From the NCBI GenBank assembly GCA_934281565.1, contig CAKQXI010000008.1:1-35231 (forward strand): a DNA stretch of 35,231 bases. Direction: 5' to 3'. This document shows, piece after piece, positions 23,293-31,231 of this stretch (positions within the stretch are counted from its first letter, which is position 1; each line of letters opens with the position of its first letter). This DNA comes from an uncultured Prevotella sp. (GTDB lineage: Bacteria; Bacteroidota; Bacteroidia; Bacteroidales; Bacteroidaceae). Made by a program: the position numbers and the translations under genes. The notes under the pieces are model-generated. The model was given only the letters and a program-made list of their open reading frames with translations, was not told where the DNA came from and did not search any database.

Positions 23293-24858
23293 TCACCTGT
23301 TTGTTGCATAAATATTCCCCCTCTCTGCCCAGTCCCCTCTGTCTAAGGTTCTGTATCCGATAGCTTCGGCAAGGTGCTGGGAGTTAACATTCTCGCAGTT
23401 CTCTAAGTCGGCGATGGTGCGAGCAACCTTTAATATGCGGTTGTAAGCACGTGCCGAAAGCGAAAGTTTTTCCATAGCCATGCGTAACATCTCAATGCCT
23501 GCCTCGTCGGGTTCGGCAAACTGATGGATCATGCGCTCCGACATCTGGGCGTTGCAATGGATACCTTTAAAGTCTTTGAAACGATTGCCTTGAATTTCAC
23601 GAGCCTTGATGACTCGTTCACGTATCTTGGCACTCGGTTCGCCTTGGGCAGCCTTTGATATGTCCTTGAAAGGTACAGGCGTAATCTCACACTGAATGTC
23701 GATACGGTCGAGCAAAGGACCAGAAATCTTGTTCATATATCGCTGTATTTGCCCAGGGGTACAGACACAGCGATGGGTAGGATCGCCATAGTAACCACAA
23801 GGACATGGGTTCATGCTTGCCACAAACATAAAGCAACAAGGATAGTCGATGGAATATTTGGAACGACTGATCGTAATATGGCGGTCTTCCAATGGTTGTC
23901 GCAAGACTTCCAATGTCGCTTTTGAGATTTCTGGTAATTCGTCTATGAACAAGACACCATTGTGAGCAAGGGAAATCTCGCCAGGTTGTGGCGTGCTGCC
24001 ACCGCCGACTAACGCCACTTGTGAGATAGTATGATGGGGAGAACGAAAAGGACGTTGGGAAATCAAGGAAACATCCTTGCCCATTTTTCCTGCGATGGAA
24101 TAAATCTGTGTGGTCTCCAAACTCTCGGCAAGAGTAAGAGGCGGCAAGATAGAAGGCAAGCGTTTTGCCATCATGGACTTACCCGAACCGGGAGGACCTA
24201 CCATGATAAGGTTATGCCCACCTGCGGCAGCCACTTCCAAGGCTCGTTTCACATTCTCTTGTCCACGAACATCAGCATAGTCTAAGTCATAATGGCTTTG
24301 GTTCTCGTAAAATTCCTTGCGCGTATCAACAAAAGTAGGAGCAGGGTCCGTGAGGTCATCCATGAACTGGGTGACTTCAAGGAGGTTCTTCATCCCATAG
24401 ACTTCTAAATTGTTGACAACAGCAGCTTCACGAGCGTTCTGTTCAGGAACGATAAGTCCTTTGAAGTGTTCTGCCCTTGCCTTGATAGCGATGGGCAAGG
24501 CACCCTTGATAGGTTGTAATGTGCCATCCAGACTGAGCTCACCCACCATCATGTATTCTTTCAGATGATCTTCCTTGATATTGCCGTTGGCACCCATGAT
24601 ACCTATTGCCAGAGGAAGGTCAAAGCTACTTCCCTCTTTGCGCAAGTCGGCAGGAGCAAGGTTGATGGTAATATCGGCAATGGGAAACTTGAAGCCACTG
24701 TATTGTAAGGCGGCGGAGATGCGGTCACGACTTTCTTTCACAGCCTCGTCGCCAAGACCTGTGAGGTGATATTGTACACCTTTGTTGAGACTAACTTCTA
24801 CGGTGACCGTAGTGACTTTCAGACCGTTGACAGCGGCGCAATACGTTTTTACTAACAT
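23293..24858 (-). CDS. comM: YifB/ComM family Mg-chelatase-like AAA+ ATPase
   Basis: 521 residues. In naturally competent bacteria ComM is a hexameric helicase that drives branch migration during integration of incoming DNA; in Bacteroidetes the role is inferred. The N-terminal ChlI-like domain begins MLVKTYCAAVNGLKV and includes RDRISAAL and DLRKEGSSFDLPLA. Walker A is GPPGSGKS (221-228), followed by FRSPHHTIS and Walker B GVLFIDELPE (D306, E307). A cysteine-rich segment (MNPCPCGYYGD...HRCVC) and the C-terminal Mg-chelatase domain (LSARAYNRILKVARTIADL) complete it. It lies 55 bases after the TlpA-like lipoprotein gene, separated by a small hairpin. Confidence 0.93.
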   Translation of the reverse strand: MLVKTYCAAVNGLKVTTVTVEVSLNKGVQYHLTGLGDEAVKESRDRISAALQYSGFKFPIADITINLAPADLRKEGSSFDLPLAIGIMGANGNIKEDHLKEYMMVGELSLDGTLQPIKGALPIAIKARAEHFKGLIVPEQNAREAAVVNNLEVYGMKNLLEVTQFMDDLTDPAPTFVDTRKEFYENQSHYDLDYADVRGQENVKRALEVAAAGGHNLIMVGPPGSGKSMMAKRLPSILPPLTLAESLETTQIYSIAGKMGKDVSLISQRPFRSPHHTISQVALVGGGSTPQPGEISLAHNGVLFIDELPEISKATLEVLRQPLEDRHITISRSKYSIDYPCCFMFVASMNPCPCGYYGDPTHRCVCTPGQIQRYMNKISGPLLDRIDIQCEITPVPFKDISKAAQGEPSAKIRERVIKAREIQGNRFKDFKGIHCNAQMSERMIHQFAEPDEAGIEMLRMAMEKLSLSARAYNRILKVARTIADLENCENVNSQHLAEAIGYRTLDRGDWAERGNIYATNR

Positions 24859-24872
24859 AAGAAATCCTTTCT

Positions 24873-24894
24873 TGCAGGACTTAAGTTTCCTGCA
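24873..24894. other. Small hairpin between lipoprotein gene and comM
   Basis: TGCAGGA (24873-24879) with TCCTGCA (24888-24894), eight-base loop, 15 bases before the comM start. There is no T tract, so it may be a processing site or a weak attenuator. Confidence 0.35.
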
Positions 24895-24913
24895 TATATT
24901 CGTATGTGAAAAA

Positions 24914-25921
24914 TTATTTTAATAATTGGTCGAGCTTGTTCAGAAGCTCTTGCTTCTTAAGGCTACGAGCAACAATCTTTCCGTTCTTCAAAACCATGTT
25001 GTCGGGCAGAGCGGTAAGTCCCAGCAACTGCAAGGTTTTGTCGGCCAACATATCTCCGTTGCAGATGTTGGGCCATGGGATAGAATCCCGCTTAAGAGCA
25101 TCTTTGCAATCTTTCTTACTGGGATCGACGCAAATGCTCATGACCTTCAGCTTGCCTTTCGCGCTTTTCTGGCGTTTTAGCAGTTCTCGCTGCATATCTT
25201 GGCTGTCATAATTGCTGGTAGCCCAAGTTGAGATAACGGTGACAGGCGAGCTGCTGAGGCTGGCACAGGAGATGAGTTTGTCGTTTGTATCGTAAGCCGT
25301 GAATGTAGGGAGCGGAGAACCGATGCCTACATTCTTGAGAGGCTTTATTTGCTGTTGGAGTTTTTTCAGATGGATATTCTCTGGCTGCTCCTTTATCATC
25401 AACCCGATAAGCTCTGCCGCTTTCTTGTAGCCGGGCTGTGGGTTGGAGATAAAATATTTCTTTACCAAGAAAAGCCCTATCAAAGATGCAGGATGGTTCT
25501 TGATGAATAATTCAGCGTGTTTTATTTCTTCAGGAGGCGAGTCGTTGAGGATTTCTTTGCGGAAATCATTCATCAGTTCGTTAGTCTTGGTTCCCTTTAC
25601 TGTCATTTCTTTCAAGTGGGAAGCATCGGCTTGGATGTCCACCGACTTTCCAGACTCGGCAAAGATAGGTTGCTCGGAGAAGTTAGGGAATACAATCATG
25701 ATGGTGAAATGATCCTTGCAAGCCGTCTCGAAAGTGAAGCGACCACCTTCCACCTTGATAGTATCAACTCCCTCAAAGCCTCCATCGGGACTATAAACAT
25801 AAAATTCTCCTTGGTTCATGTGAAGAAATTTGCCTTCAAACTTAAAGCGTCCACTACTCACTCCACAAGAGGCGAGAAGAAAAAGAGTAATGGAAAATAT
25901 GATATAAGCAAATTTTTTCAT
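24914..25921 (-). CDS. DUF4369/TlpA-like lipoprotein without a CXXC motif
   Basis: 335 residues. The lipoprotein signal is MKKFAYIIFSITLFLLASC (Cys19). The first half resembles DUF4369: a beta-rich domain with FKFEGKFLHMNQGEFYVYSPD and DTIKVEGGRFTFE. The second half has a thioredoxin/TlpA fold from GIGSPLPTFTAYD on, with VTVISTWATSNYDSQDMQREL where family members have W-C-x-x-C. Here the site is WATSNYDS, so both redox cysteines are gone while the fold appears kept, including LPDNMVLKNGKIVAR. It is therefore probably not an active disulfide reductase. The ATG at 25921 is the start; a longer ORF would run through both tRNAs. No promoter lies between tRNA-Leu and this gene (22 bases), so it may be read through from the tRNA promoter. 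Confidence 0.85.
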   Translation of the reverse strand: MKKFAYIIFSITLFLLASCGVSSGRFKFEGKFLHMNQGEFYVYSPDGGFEGVDTIKVEGGRFTFETACKDHFTIMIVFPNFSEQPIFAESGKSVDIQADASHLKEMTVKGTKTNELMNDFRKEILNDSPPEEIKHAELFIKNHPASLIGLFLVKKYFISNPQPGYKKAAELIGLMIKEQPENIHLKKLQQQIKPLKNVGIGSPLPTFTAYDTNDKLISCASLSSSPVTVISTWATSNYDSQDMQRELLKRQKSAKGKLKVMSICVDPSKKDCKDALKRDSIPWPNICNGDMLADKTLQLLGLTALPDNMVLKNGKIVARSLKKQELLNKLDQLLK

Positions 25922-25942
25922 ATATATAAGAAAAAGGGGAAG

Positions 25943-26028
25943 TGCCGCGAGCGGGACTCGAACCCGCACAGCCATTACTGGCCAAGGGATTTTAAGTCCC
26001 TCGTGTCTACCAATTCCACCATTGCGGC
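25943..26028 (-). tRNA. tRNA-Leu (anticodon TAA)
   Basis: 86-nt class II tRNA with a long variable arm. The anticodon loop CTTAAAA gives TAA (complement of 25992-25994), read as Leu for codon UUA. The T loop is GTTCGAGTC. The acceptor GCCGCAA with TCGCGGC has one A-C mismatch at position 6-67. Confidence 0.94.
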
Positions 26029-26047
26029 ATGGTAAACAATTGAGTGG

Positions 26048-26120
<73 letters not shown>

Positions 26121-26133
26121 GTAATTGCGAGTG

Positions 26134-26165
26134 CAAAGATAGTAGTATTTCTTGAAACTGCCAAA
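26134..26165 (-). promoter_or_regulatory. Promoter of the tRNA-Gly/tRNA-Leu unit
   Basis: Minus strand: -33 TTTG (complement of 26162-26165), 20-base spacer, -7 TATCTTTG (complement of 26134-26141). Confidence 0.75.
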
Positions 26166-26194
26166 TGATTTACATATTTTAACCTACTTGCCAT

Positions 26195-26242
26195 GCCTCG
26201 AATGCAACAGGGTAATCCGTGGAAAACTGTTGCGTTCGAGGC
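26195..26242 (-). terminator. Stem-loop after argH
   Basis: 16-bp stem (GCCTCGAATGCAACAG 26195-26210 with 26227-26242, one mismatch/wobble), with four further pairs beyond a two-base bulge. It lies 33 bases past the argH stop. There is no clear T tract, so termination is inferred from position. Confidence 0.6.
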
Positions 26243-26274
26243 GGCATTCTTTATATAAATAAAAGGTGTAAGTT

Positions 26275-27612
26275 TTATTTCAATAGTGCTTTCTCTGCAT
26301 TCTCCATACGCTCAAAATGGAACTCCTTGAGTATCTGTTCCATAAGTGCTTGTATCTGGTCGTTGCAGAGATTGCCAATACTACCCTCGTGAGTATGGTG
26401 GATATTCTTGTTGGGTTTGAATTCACCAGCTTCTATTTCCAAACCTACTTTCTTGTAGGCATCACGGAATGGCATACCGTTGGCTGCAAGTTGGTTAACT
26501 TCCTCTACCGAGAATATTGGGTCATACTTAGGGTCGTCAAGGATATGCTCGTTTACTTCCATCTTGTTGATGATGTAGGCTGCCATTTGCAAGCAGTCTT
26601 TCAACTCGTCGAATGCAGGCAAGAATACTTCCTTGATAATCTGGAGATCACGGAAGTAACCCACAGGCAAGTTGTTCATGATGAGCATCACTTGTTGTGG
26701 GAGACCTTGGAGCTTATTGCTCTTGGCACGAATCAATTCAAATACATCTGGGTTCTTCTTGTGAGGCATGATGCTCGAACCAGTGGTGCATTCCTTAGGT
26801 AGCTTGACGAAACCAAAGTTCTGGCAGTTGAACATACAAGCGTCAAAAGCCATCTTTGCCAATGTTCCTGCTACGGTTGCCATGGCGAAAGCCACATTGC
26901 GCTCCATCTTTCCACGCCCCATCTGTGCATAAACCACATTATAGTCCATGCTGTCGAAACCTAACAACTCGGTCGTCAGTGAGCGGTTCAAAGGGAAGCT
27001 GCTGCCATAACCAGCGGCACTGCCGAGAGGGTTGCGGTTGGTCATGCGGTAAGCAGCTTGTAAGAAAAGCATATCGTCTGCAAGACTTTCGGCATAAGCA
27101 CCAAACCACAAGCCGAATGATGATGGCATCGCAATCTGCAGATGGGTGTAGCCTGGCATCAGTACATTCTTATATTGGTTGCTTTTCTGGATCAACTCAT
27201 CGAAAAGTATCTTTACGGCATCCACAATCTCTTTTAACTCGTGGCGAGTAAAGAGCTTCAAATCTACCAATACTTGGTCATTGCGTGAACGGCCAGAGTG
27301 TATCTTCTTACCCATGTCGCCCAGTTTCTGGGTGAGCATAAGTTCTACTTGGGAATGTACATCCTCTACACCGTCTTCGATGCGGAATTCACCTCTCTCA
27401 CAAACGGAATAGATGTTTTTTAGTTCAGCAAGGAGCTTTCCTAATTCGTCTTTCTCCAAGAGTCCGATGGATTCCAGCATGGTAATATGAGCCATGGAGC
27501 CAAGTACATCATACTTGGCAAGATAGAGGTCCATCTCACGGTCATGTCCCACGGTGAAACGTTCTATTTCCTTGTTTACCTCAAAATTCTTTTCCCAAAG
27601 TTTATTTGCCAT
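26275..27612 (-). CDS. argH: Argininosuccinate lyase
   Basis: Splits argininosuccinate into arginine and fumarate, the last step of arginine synthesis. It is 445 residues, normal for the family. It begins MANKLWEKNFEVNKEIERF. VHSQVELMLTQKLGDMGKKIHSGRSRNDQ-type sequence at about residues 85-115 carries the substrate-binding HSGRSRNDQ. The fumarase/aspartase superfamily signature GSSIMPHKKNP, with the flexible catalytic loop, lies at about residues 277-287. It is the last gene of the minus-strand run that starts at prmC. A 60-base gap with a dispersed repeat separates it from the SRPBCC gene. No arginine-specific operator was recognised. Confidence 0.97.
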   Translation of the reverse strand: MANKLWEKNFEVNKEIERFTVGHDREMDLYLAKYDVLGSMAHITMLESIGLLEKDELGKLLAELKNIYSVCERGEFRIEDGVEDVHSQVELMLTQKLGDMGKKIHSGRSRNDQVLVDLKLFTRHELKEIVDAVKILFDELIQKSNQYKNVLMPGYTHLQIAMPSSFGLWFGAYAESLADDMLFLQAAYRMTNRNPLGSAAGYGSSFPLNRSLTTELLGFDSMDYNVVYAQMGRGKMERNVAFAMATVAGTLAKMAFDACMFNCQNFGFVKLPKECTTGSSIMPHKKNPDVFELIRAKSNKLQGLPQQVMLIMNNLPVGYFRDLQIIKEVFLPAFDELKDCLQMAAYIINKMEVNEHILDDPKYDPIFSVEEVNQLAANGMPFRDAYKKVGLEIEAGEFKPNKNIHHTHEGSIGNLCNDQIQALMEQILKEFHFERMENAEKALLK

Positions 27613-27629
27613 TATTTTTTAGATTAATA

Positions 27630-27662
27630 TTAAAGAAGTTATCGCTTCGCTCAGAAGTTAAA
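27630..27662. repeat. Dispersed AAGTTA-type repeat, argH side
   Basis: GAAGTTATCGCTTCG-CTCAGAAGTT at 27635-27659 matches 24 of 25 bases with 28162-28186 in the next intergenic gap. It is related to the element at 18937-19071. Confidence 0.65.
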
Positions 27663-27671
27663 TACAAATGT

Positions 27672-28133
27672 TCAGTCTGCGTAAGGTATCATCGCCAAGG
27701 CATCGGCAACCTTTTCGATACCTTCTTCCAATGGCTTCTTCACCATACCTTTGATAAACATATTGAGTTCCGCCTTGATGGTAAGTTTCATCTTGCAAGA
27801 TATATCGCTGGTAGGGAGCAACTGAATCCAGAAGTTGAAAGGAACTGGGCTGTTCTCAGTCTCAAACTTGATGGTTTTCGGAAACTCACGCTCAATGATG
27901 CGCATCTTGATTTCGCCCACCATAGGAGCGGAGATAGAGATACTGTCACTATCAAACTTGAGATCCTTGAGTTTGTCAAGTTGCTCACGTTTGTCTTCTG
28001 GTATTTGGTCCTTTAGTTGTTCAAATTTCTCTTTGAGGCTTTGCAAGTTGTTGAGGTCGCTCAAAGTATTGAAAACAGATTCCTGCTTGTGAGGAATCTG
28101 CTTGATATTGCTTTCAAATGTACTTGTACTCAT
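27672..28133 (-). CDS. SRPBCC family protein (START-like fold)
   Basis: 153 residues from the ATG at 28133 (MSTSTFESN); an upstream extension would run through the repeat and is unlikely. The opening TFESNIKQIPHKQESVFNTLSDLNNL is typical of Bacteroidetes SRPBCC proteins encoded beside pyrE. The middle is helical and charged (LKEKFEQLKDQIPEDKREQLDKLKD). Beta strands typical of a ligand-binding helix-grip fold follow (EIKMRIIEREFPKTIKFE, CKMKLTIKAELN). The end is an amphipathic helix. No catalytic residues can be named and the ligand is unknown. It sits between pyrE and argH, probably in the same transcript, with repeats on either side. Confidence 0.75.
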   Translation of the reverse strand: MSTSTFESNIKQIPHKQESVFNTLSDLNNLQSLKEKFEQLKDQIPEDKREQLDKLKDLKFDSDSISISAPMVGEIKMRIIEREFPKTIKFETENSPVPFNFWIQLLPTSDISCKMKLTIKAELNMFIKGMVKKPLEEGIEKVADALAMIPYAD

Positions 28134-28140
28134 TATATGA

Positions 28141-28259
28141 TAAGAATTTAAAGAATTCAAGGAAGTTATCGCTTCGTTCAGAAGTTTAAGGACAATAGTT
28201 GTCGCCAGCAATACATTTGGCTTTAACCCCTTTAACTTCTCTAACTCCTTTAACTTCTA
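28141..28259. repeat. Dispersed AAGTTA/TTAACTTC repeat, pyrE side
   Basis: It opens with GGAAGTTATCGCTTCG (28161 on) and closes with several TTTAACTTCT words (28228-28259). This is the same layout as 18937-19071 but without perfect terminal arms. It fills the gap between pyrE and the SRPBCC gene. Confidence 0.6.
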
Positions 28260-28265
28260 ATTATA

Positions 28266-28898
28266 TTACTTCTTCCAGTTTGCAGGATCTTTGCGCCATT
28301 CGTGAAGAAGCTCCACATCACTTTCTGCGATATAGCCTGTCTCAAGAGCTTCGGACACAACGTGCTCGTAATCGGTCAAGGTAATGAGCTTGACACCAGC
28401 ATCCTCGAATGCTTTCTTCGCAATAGGGAAGCCGTATGTATAACTTGCCACCATACCAACGACTTTGCAAGCGTTTTTACGGATAGCCTCCACAGCTTTC
28501 AAGGAACTGCCACCAGTGGAAATCAAGTCTTCCACGACGACAACTTTCATTCCTGGCTTCAATTCACCCTCTATGAGGTTTTCCAACCCATGATCCTTTG
28601 GTTTTGAACGAACATAAACGAAAGGCAAGTTAAGTTCATCGGCAACAAGAGCACCTTGCGCAATGGCACCTGTGGCAACACCAGCGACAGCCTCTGCCTC
28701 TGGGAATTGTTCCAAGATGGCGTGGACAAGTTCAAGCTTGACATAATTGCGAAGTTCTGGGTAAGAGAGAGTCTTACGGTTGTCACAATAGAATGGTGAC
28801 TTCCATCCAGAAGCCCATGTGAAAGGATTGTTAGGCTGCAACTTGATAGCCTTTACTTTTAATAACTTAGATGCGAAATCTTTCTTTAGTTTGTCCAT
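28266..28898 (-). CDS. pyrE: Orotate phosphoribosyltransferase
   Basis: Joins orotate with PRPP to give OMP in pyrimidine synthesis. It is 210 residues, a normal length. KAIKLQPNNPFTWASGWKSPFYCDNRKTLSYP is the family N-terminus, with the ribose/orotate contacts around residues 18-47. VRSKPKDHG carries the catalytic lysine loop. The PRPP-binding motif is VVVVEDLISTGGSS at about 119-132. The -7 box TATCTTTG (complement of 28928-28935) directly upstream suggests that pyrE, the SRPBCC gene and argH can form their own transcript, separate from comF. Confidence 0.96.
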   Translation of the reverse strand: MDKLKKDFASKLLKVKAIKLQPNNPFTWASGWKSPFYCDNRKTLSYPELRNYVKLELVHAILEQFPEAEAVAGVATGAIAQGALVADELNLPFVYVRSKPKDHGLENLIEGELKPGMKVVVVEDLISTGGSSLKAVEAIRKNACKVVGMVASYTYGFPIAKKAFEDAGVKLITLTDYEHVVSEALETGYIAESDVELLHEWRKDPANWKK

Positions 28899-28927
28899 AA
28901 TCTTTAGAGGATTTAATTATTTGATTG

Positions 28928-28935
28928 CAAAGATA
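28928..28935 (-). promoter_or_regulatory. Probable -7 box of pyrE
   Basis: TATCTTTG on the minus strand, 29 bases before the pyrE start. There is no TTTG at -33. Confidence 0.5.
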
Positions 28936-28979
28936 CAATTCTTTTTTCTTTTAGGGAGCTTTGTTTGGGTTAAATATTG

Positions 28980-29702
28980 TTAGTTTTTGGCATATCCAAT
29001 GGTCATGATGCTGAAAGTTGTGCCGGTAAATCCACTCATCGTTTTGCAGCATGACAGGATGGTCGCTCCGGTGGTGCATACATCGTCAACGATAAGCAAG
29101 TGCTTGCCTTGGATATATGTTCCTTTTTTGTTTCCTGACAAATAGTCTTCTGACAGTTGGAAAACGTGCTCAACGTTCTCGGTGCGCTCCCAGCGAGCTT
29201 TGTGAGTCTGACTTTCCTTGAATACGGTTCGCCTAACAATGTCGGTGATGACTGGGATATGAGTTAGCATACTGATACCTTTGGCAATTTCTTCGCTCTG
29301 GTTATAACCACGTTCTCGTTGTCGGCTTTTGGCAAGAGGGATTGGAATGATGGCGTCTATACCGTCAAAGAAGTTGATGCGTAGTCCTTCTTCTGCCAGC
29401 ATCTTGCCCATGATGATGCCGATTTCGGGATGATAGTCATATTTAAGCTGATAAAGGATGTTGCTGGCAGGTGAATGTCCTGCGTAATAGAACAGGGCGC
29501 AACACCTTTCTATCGGAATCTGGTGCCAGAACATTTTTGCCATTTCATTCTCGTAAGGGTTCTTCCATGTGTCGGTTCTGGGCAAATGGAGAGCGCATGC
29601 CATGCACAATCCTTCTTCCTCACCCATCAGCCTATTGCCACAAATGGGGCAATAGCGAGGAAAGAGCAGGTCTATGATTTTCGCTAATATACTGAGTCGC
29701 AT
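28980..29702 (-). CDS. comF: ComF family protein (phosphoribosyltransferase-like)
   Basis: 240 residues. ComF is needed for DNA uptake in competent bacteria, although its biochemical role is unsettled. The N-terminal zinc finger has CPIC (C18, C21) and CMAC (C33, C36). The phosphoribosyltransferase domain contains IPIPLAKSRQRERGYNQSEEIAKG, the family hallmark, and the PRPP-type loop HLLIVDDVCTTGATI near residue 205. The end, TFSIMTIGYAKN, is short and normal. It follows recX after about 40 bases of TTGAATG repeats and precedes pyrE by 81 bases. Confidence 0.9.
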   Translation of the reverse strand: MRLSILAKIIDLLFPRYCPICGNRLMGEEEGLCMACALHLPRTDTWKNPYENEMAKMFWHQIPIERCCALFYYAGHSPASNILYQLKYDYHPEIGIIMGKMLAEEGLRINFFDGIDAIIPIPLAKSRQRERGYNQSEEIAKGISMLTHIPVITDIVRRTVFKESQTHKARWERTENVEHVFQLSEDYLSGNKKGTYIQGKHLLIVDDVCTTGATILSCCKTMSGFTGTTFSIMTIGYAKN

Positions 29703-29710
29703 TTTTTTAA

Positions 29711-29739
29711 TGTTGAATGTTGAGTGTTGAATGTTGAAT
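29711..29739. repeat. Short tandem TGTTGAATGTTGAGTG linker
   Basis: Four imperfect copies of a TGTTGAA/TGTTGAG heptamer fill the gap between recX and comF. A shorter relative (GTGTTGAATGTTAAGTG, 30280-30296) fills the gap between prmC and recX. Confidence 0.6.
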
Positions 29740-29744
29740 TTTTA

Positions 29745-30275
29745 TTAAAAGGTGTCTTCTTCGTCAGTGATGTTCAAGTCTTCAGCTTTCATTTGGTTGA
29801 TGCACTGATGAATAACTTCCATACTATAACCTCTGCCAAGGGCAAAGCGTATGAGTTTCATGGAACGTTCATAGTCGTTCTTCGCCTTGATGGTCTTGTA
29901 CTTGTTTTTCATCAGTGGCAAGAGTGTCTCCATATACAAGTCGTCTTCTATTTCCTCAAAGATAGGGTCGGAAATCTCCTTGGATATATGCTTCATCCAC
30001 AAGGCTTGCTCTACCTTTCGGCGCCCCCATTTGCTATATTTGATTTTGTCGTTGATGAAGAAACGTGCAAATCGAGCATCGTCTATGAACTTTTTATTTA
30101 TAAGAAACTCCATGTTTCGGGCAATGGCATCCTCTGGCAGCTCCCACTTTTTCATCTTGTCTACCATCTCTTGGGAACAGTGTTCCGAGGTAGTGCAAAG
30201 AGTAGTGAGCTTTAAGAGGGCTTGTTGCTCGGTCATCGGCTTCTTTCGCCTTGTTGGTTGATAGTATTCTTGCAT
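29745..30275 (-). CDS. recX: Regulatory protein RecX
   Basis: 176 residues. RecX binds RecA filaments and limits recombination and the SOS response. It is three-helix-repeat-rich: AIARNMEFLINKKFIDDARFARFFINDKI is the core RecX signature (about residues 50-80), followed by SKWGRRKVEQALWMKHISKEI and a C-terminal repeat ending in GYSMEVIHQCINQMK. The first ATG (MQEYYQPTRRKKPMTEQQ) gives a basic N-terminus typical of Bacteroidetes forms; Met14 is an alternative. recA is not in the window. It lies between prmC and comF, with short repeats in both gaps. Confidence 0.9.
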   Translation of the reverse strand: MQEYYQPTRRKKPMTEQQALLKLTTLCTTSEHCSQEMVDKMKKWELPEDAIARNMEFLINKKFIDDARFARFFINDKIKYSKWGRRKVEQALWMKHISKEISDPIFEEIEDDLYMETLLPLMKNKYKTIKAKNDYERSMKLIRFALGRGYSMEVIHQCINQMKAEDLNITDEEDTF

Positions 30276-30296
30276 ATCAGTGTTGAATGTTAAGTG

Positions 30297-31148
30297 TTAT
30301 CTGCTGGTTTTCATCATGCGTTCTTTCCCTTCCATGTCCTTCTTTACTTTGATGTTGGAAAAATGGAAGTCGTCCAGCATTTGTTTCATTTCTTCAACAT
30401 AGATAGGATTTATCTCGAAGTAGAGTTCCCCATTTGGCTTTAGGGCGGTGGAAGCATACTCGGCGATGGCACGGTAGAAACGAAGTGGGTCTTCATTGGG
30501 AACAAATAGGGCGATGCTTGGCTCATGCTCGAGTACGTTCTTTTCCATATTTGCCTTTTCTTTGTTGCAGATGTAAGGGGGATTACTTACGATAATGTCC
30601 CATTTCCTGTTATCCAAAGGGAGAGCCAAGGCATCTTGGTGTTCGATGTTCACATGGGATGCTCCCAATGTTTTTGTATTTTCTTTAGCTATGTGCAAGG
30701 CTTCGTCAGAAATGTCCCATCCTGTTACGATGGAATTTGGAATATTGAGAGCAAGGGTGATTGCGATACAGCCAGAACCCGTGCAGATGTCGAGGATGTT
30801 GTACTTGGAAGATGCTCTTTCTGGATGAGAGCTTTCCTCTGTAATCCAATCACAAAGCTCTGCTGTCTCTGGGCGAGGAATGAGCACTCCTGGAGCAACA
30901 TGGAAAGTGCGTCCAGCAAAGTTGGTTTCACCTAATATATATTGTACAGGTTCGGCTTTTTGAAGTCTTTCAATAATTTTCTCCAATTCTATGCCCTTGT
31001 CTGCGGATAATTCATTAACTTTGCCGCAGATAATATCAGTGAAAGTCATCCCGTATCTCACCTCAAGCACCGTGCGGACGATAGCTTGAGCTTCGCCAGC
31101 ATCATAGAGAGGTGTAAGGGATTGCCAAAGTTGCTGATAAGTTTTCAT
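30297..31148 (-). CDS. prmC: Peptide chain release factor N5-glutamine methyltransferase
   Basis: Methylates the GGQ glutamine of release factors 1 and 2 using S-adenosylmethionine. It is 283 residues from the ATG at 31148 (MKTYQQLWQ). The N-terminal helical domain binds the release factor (RLQKAEPVQYILGETNFAG, then VAPGVLIPRPETAEL). The SAM motif is ILDICTGSGCIAITLAL (about 118-134). The catalytic NPPY is at 189-192 (IIVSNPPYIC). A start six codons upstream (31166) would lie across the -7 box TACCTTTG (complement of 31154-31161) and is disfavoured. It is divergent from ribD and first in a minus-strand run with recX and comF. Confidence 0.93.
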   Translation of the reverse strand: MKTYQQLWQSLTPLYDAGEAQAIVRTVLEVRYGMTFTDIICGKVNELSADKGIELEKIIERLQKAEPVQYILGETNFAGRTFHVAPGVLIPRPETAELCDWITEESSHPERASSKYNILDICTGSGCIAITLALNIPNSIVTGWDISDEALHIAKENTKTLGASHVNIEHQDALALPLDNRKWDIIVSNPPYICNKEKANMEKNVLEHEPSIALFVPNEDPLRFYRAIAEYASTALKPNGELYFEINPIYVEEMKQMLDDFHFSNIKVKKDMEGKERMMKTSR

Positions 31149-31149
31149 G

Positions 31150-31175
31150 TGGACAAAGGTAAGCATTTTTGTCCA
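31150..31175. promoter_or_regulatory. prmC -7 box within an inverted repeat, prmC/ribD intergenic
   Basis: TGGACAAA (31150-31157) and TTTGTCCA (31168-31175) form an 8-bp inverted repeat. The minus-strand -7 box TACCTTTG (complement of 31154-31161) lies within it, five bases from the prmC start codon, implying a leaderless or nearly leaderless message. There is no TTTG at -33. Confidence 0.4.
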
Positions 31176-31231
31176 GAATGAGTAATAAAATAGGAAGAAA
31201 AGTTAAGAATAAGAAGAAAAAGACTTGATAT

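Noticed and set aside
28134..28211. 26-codon upstream extension of the SRPBCC protein
   Set aside because: It would be translated from the dispersed repeat; the family start MSTSTFESN begins at 28133.
31172..31231. FMN riboswitch in front of ribD
   Set aside because: The intergenic space is only about 60 bases of A-rich sequence, with none of the conserved RFN elements.
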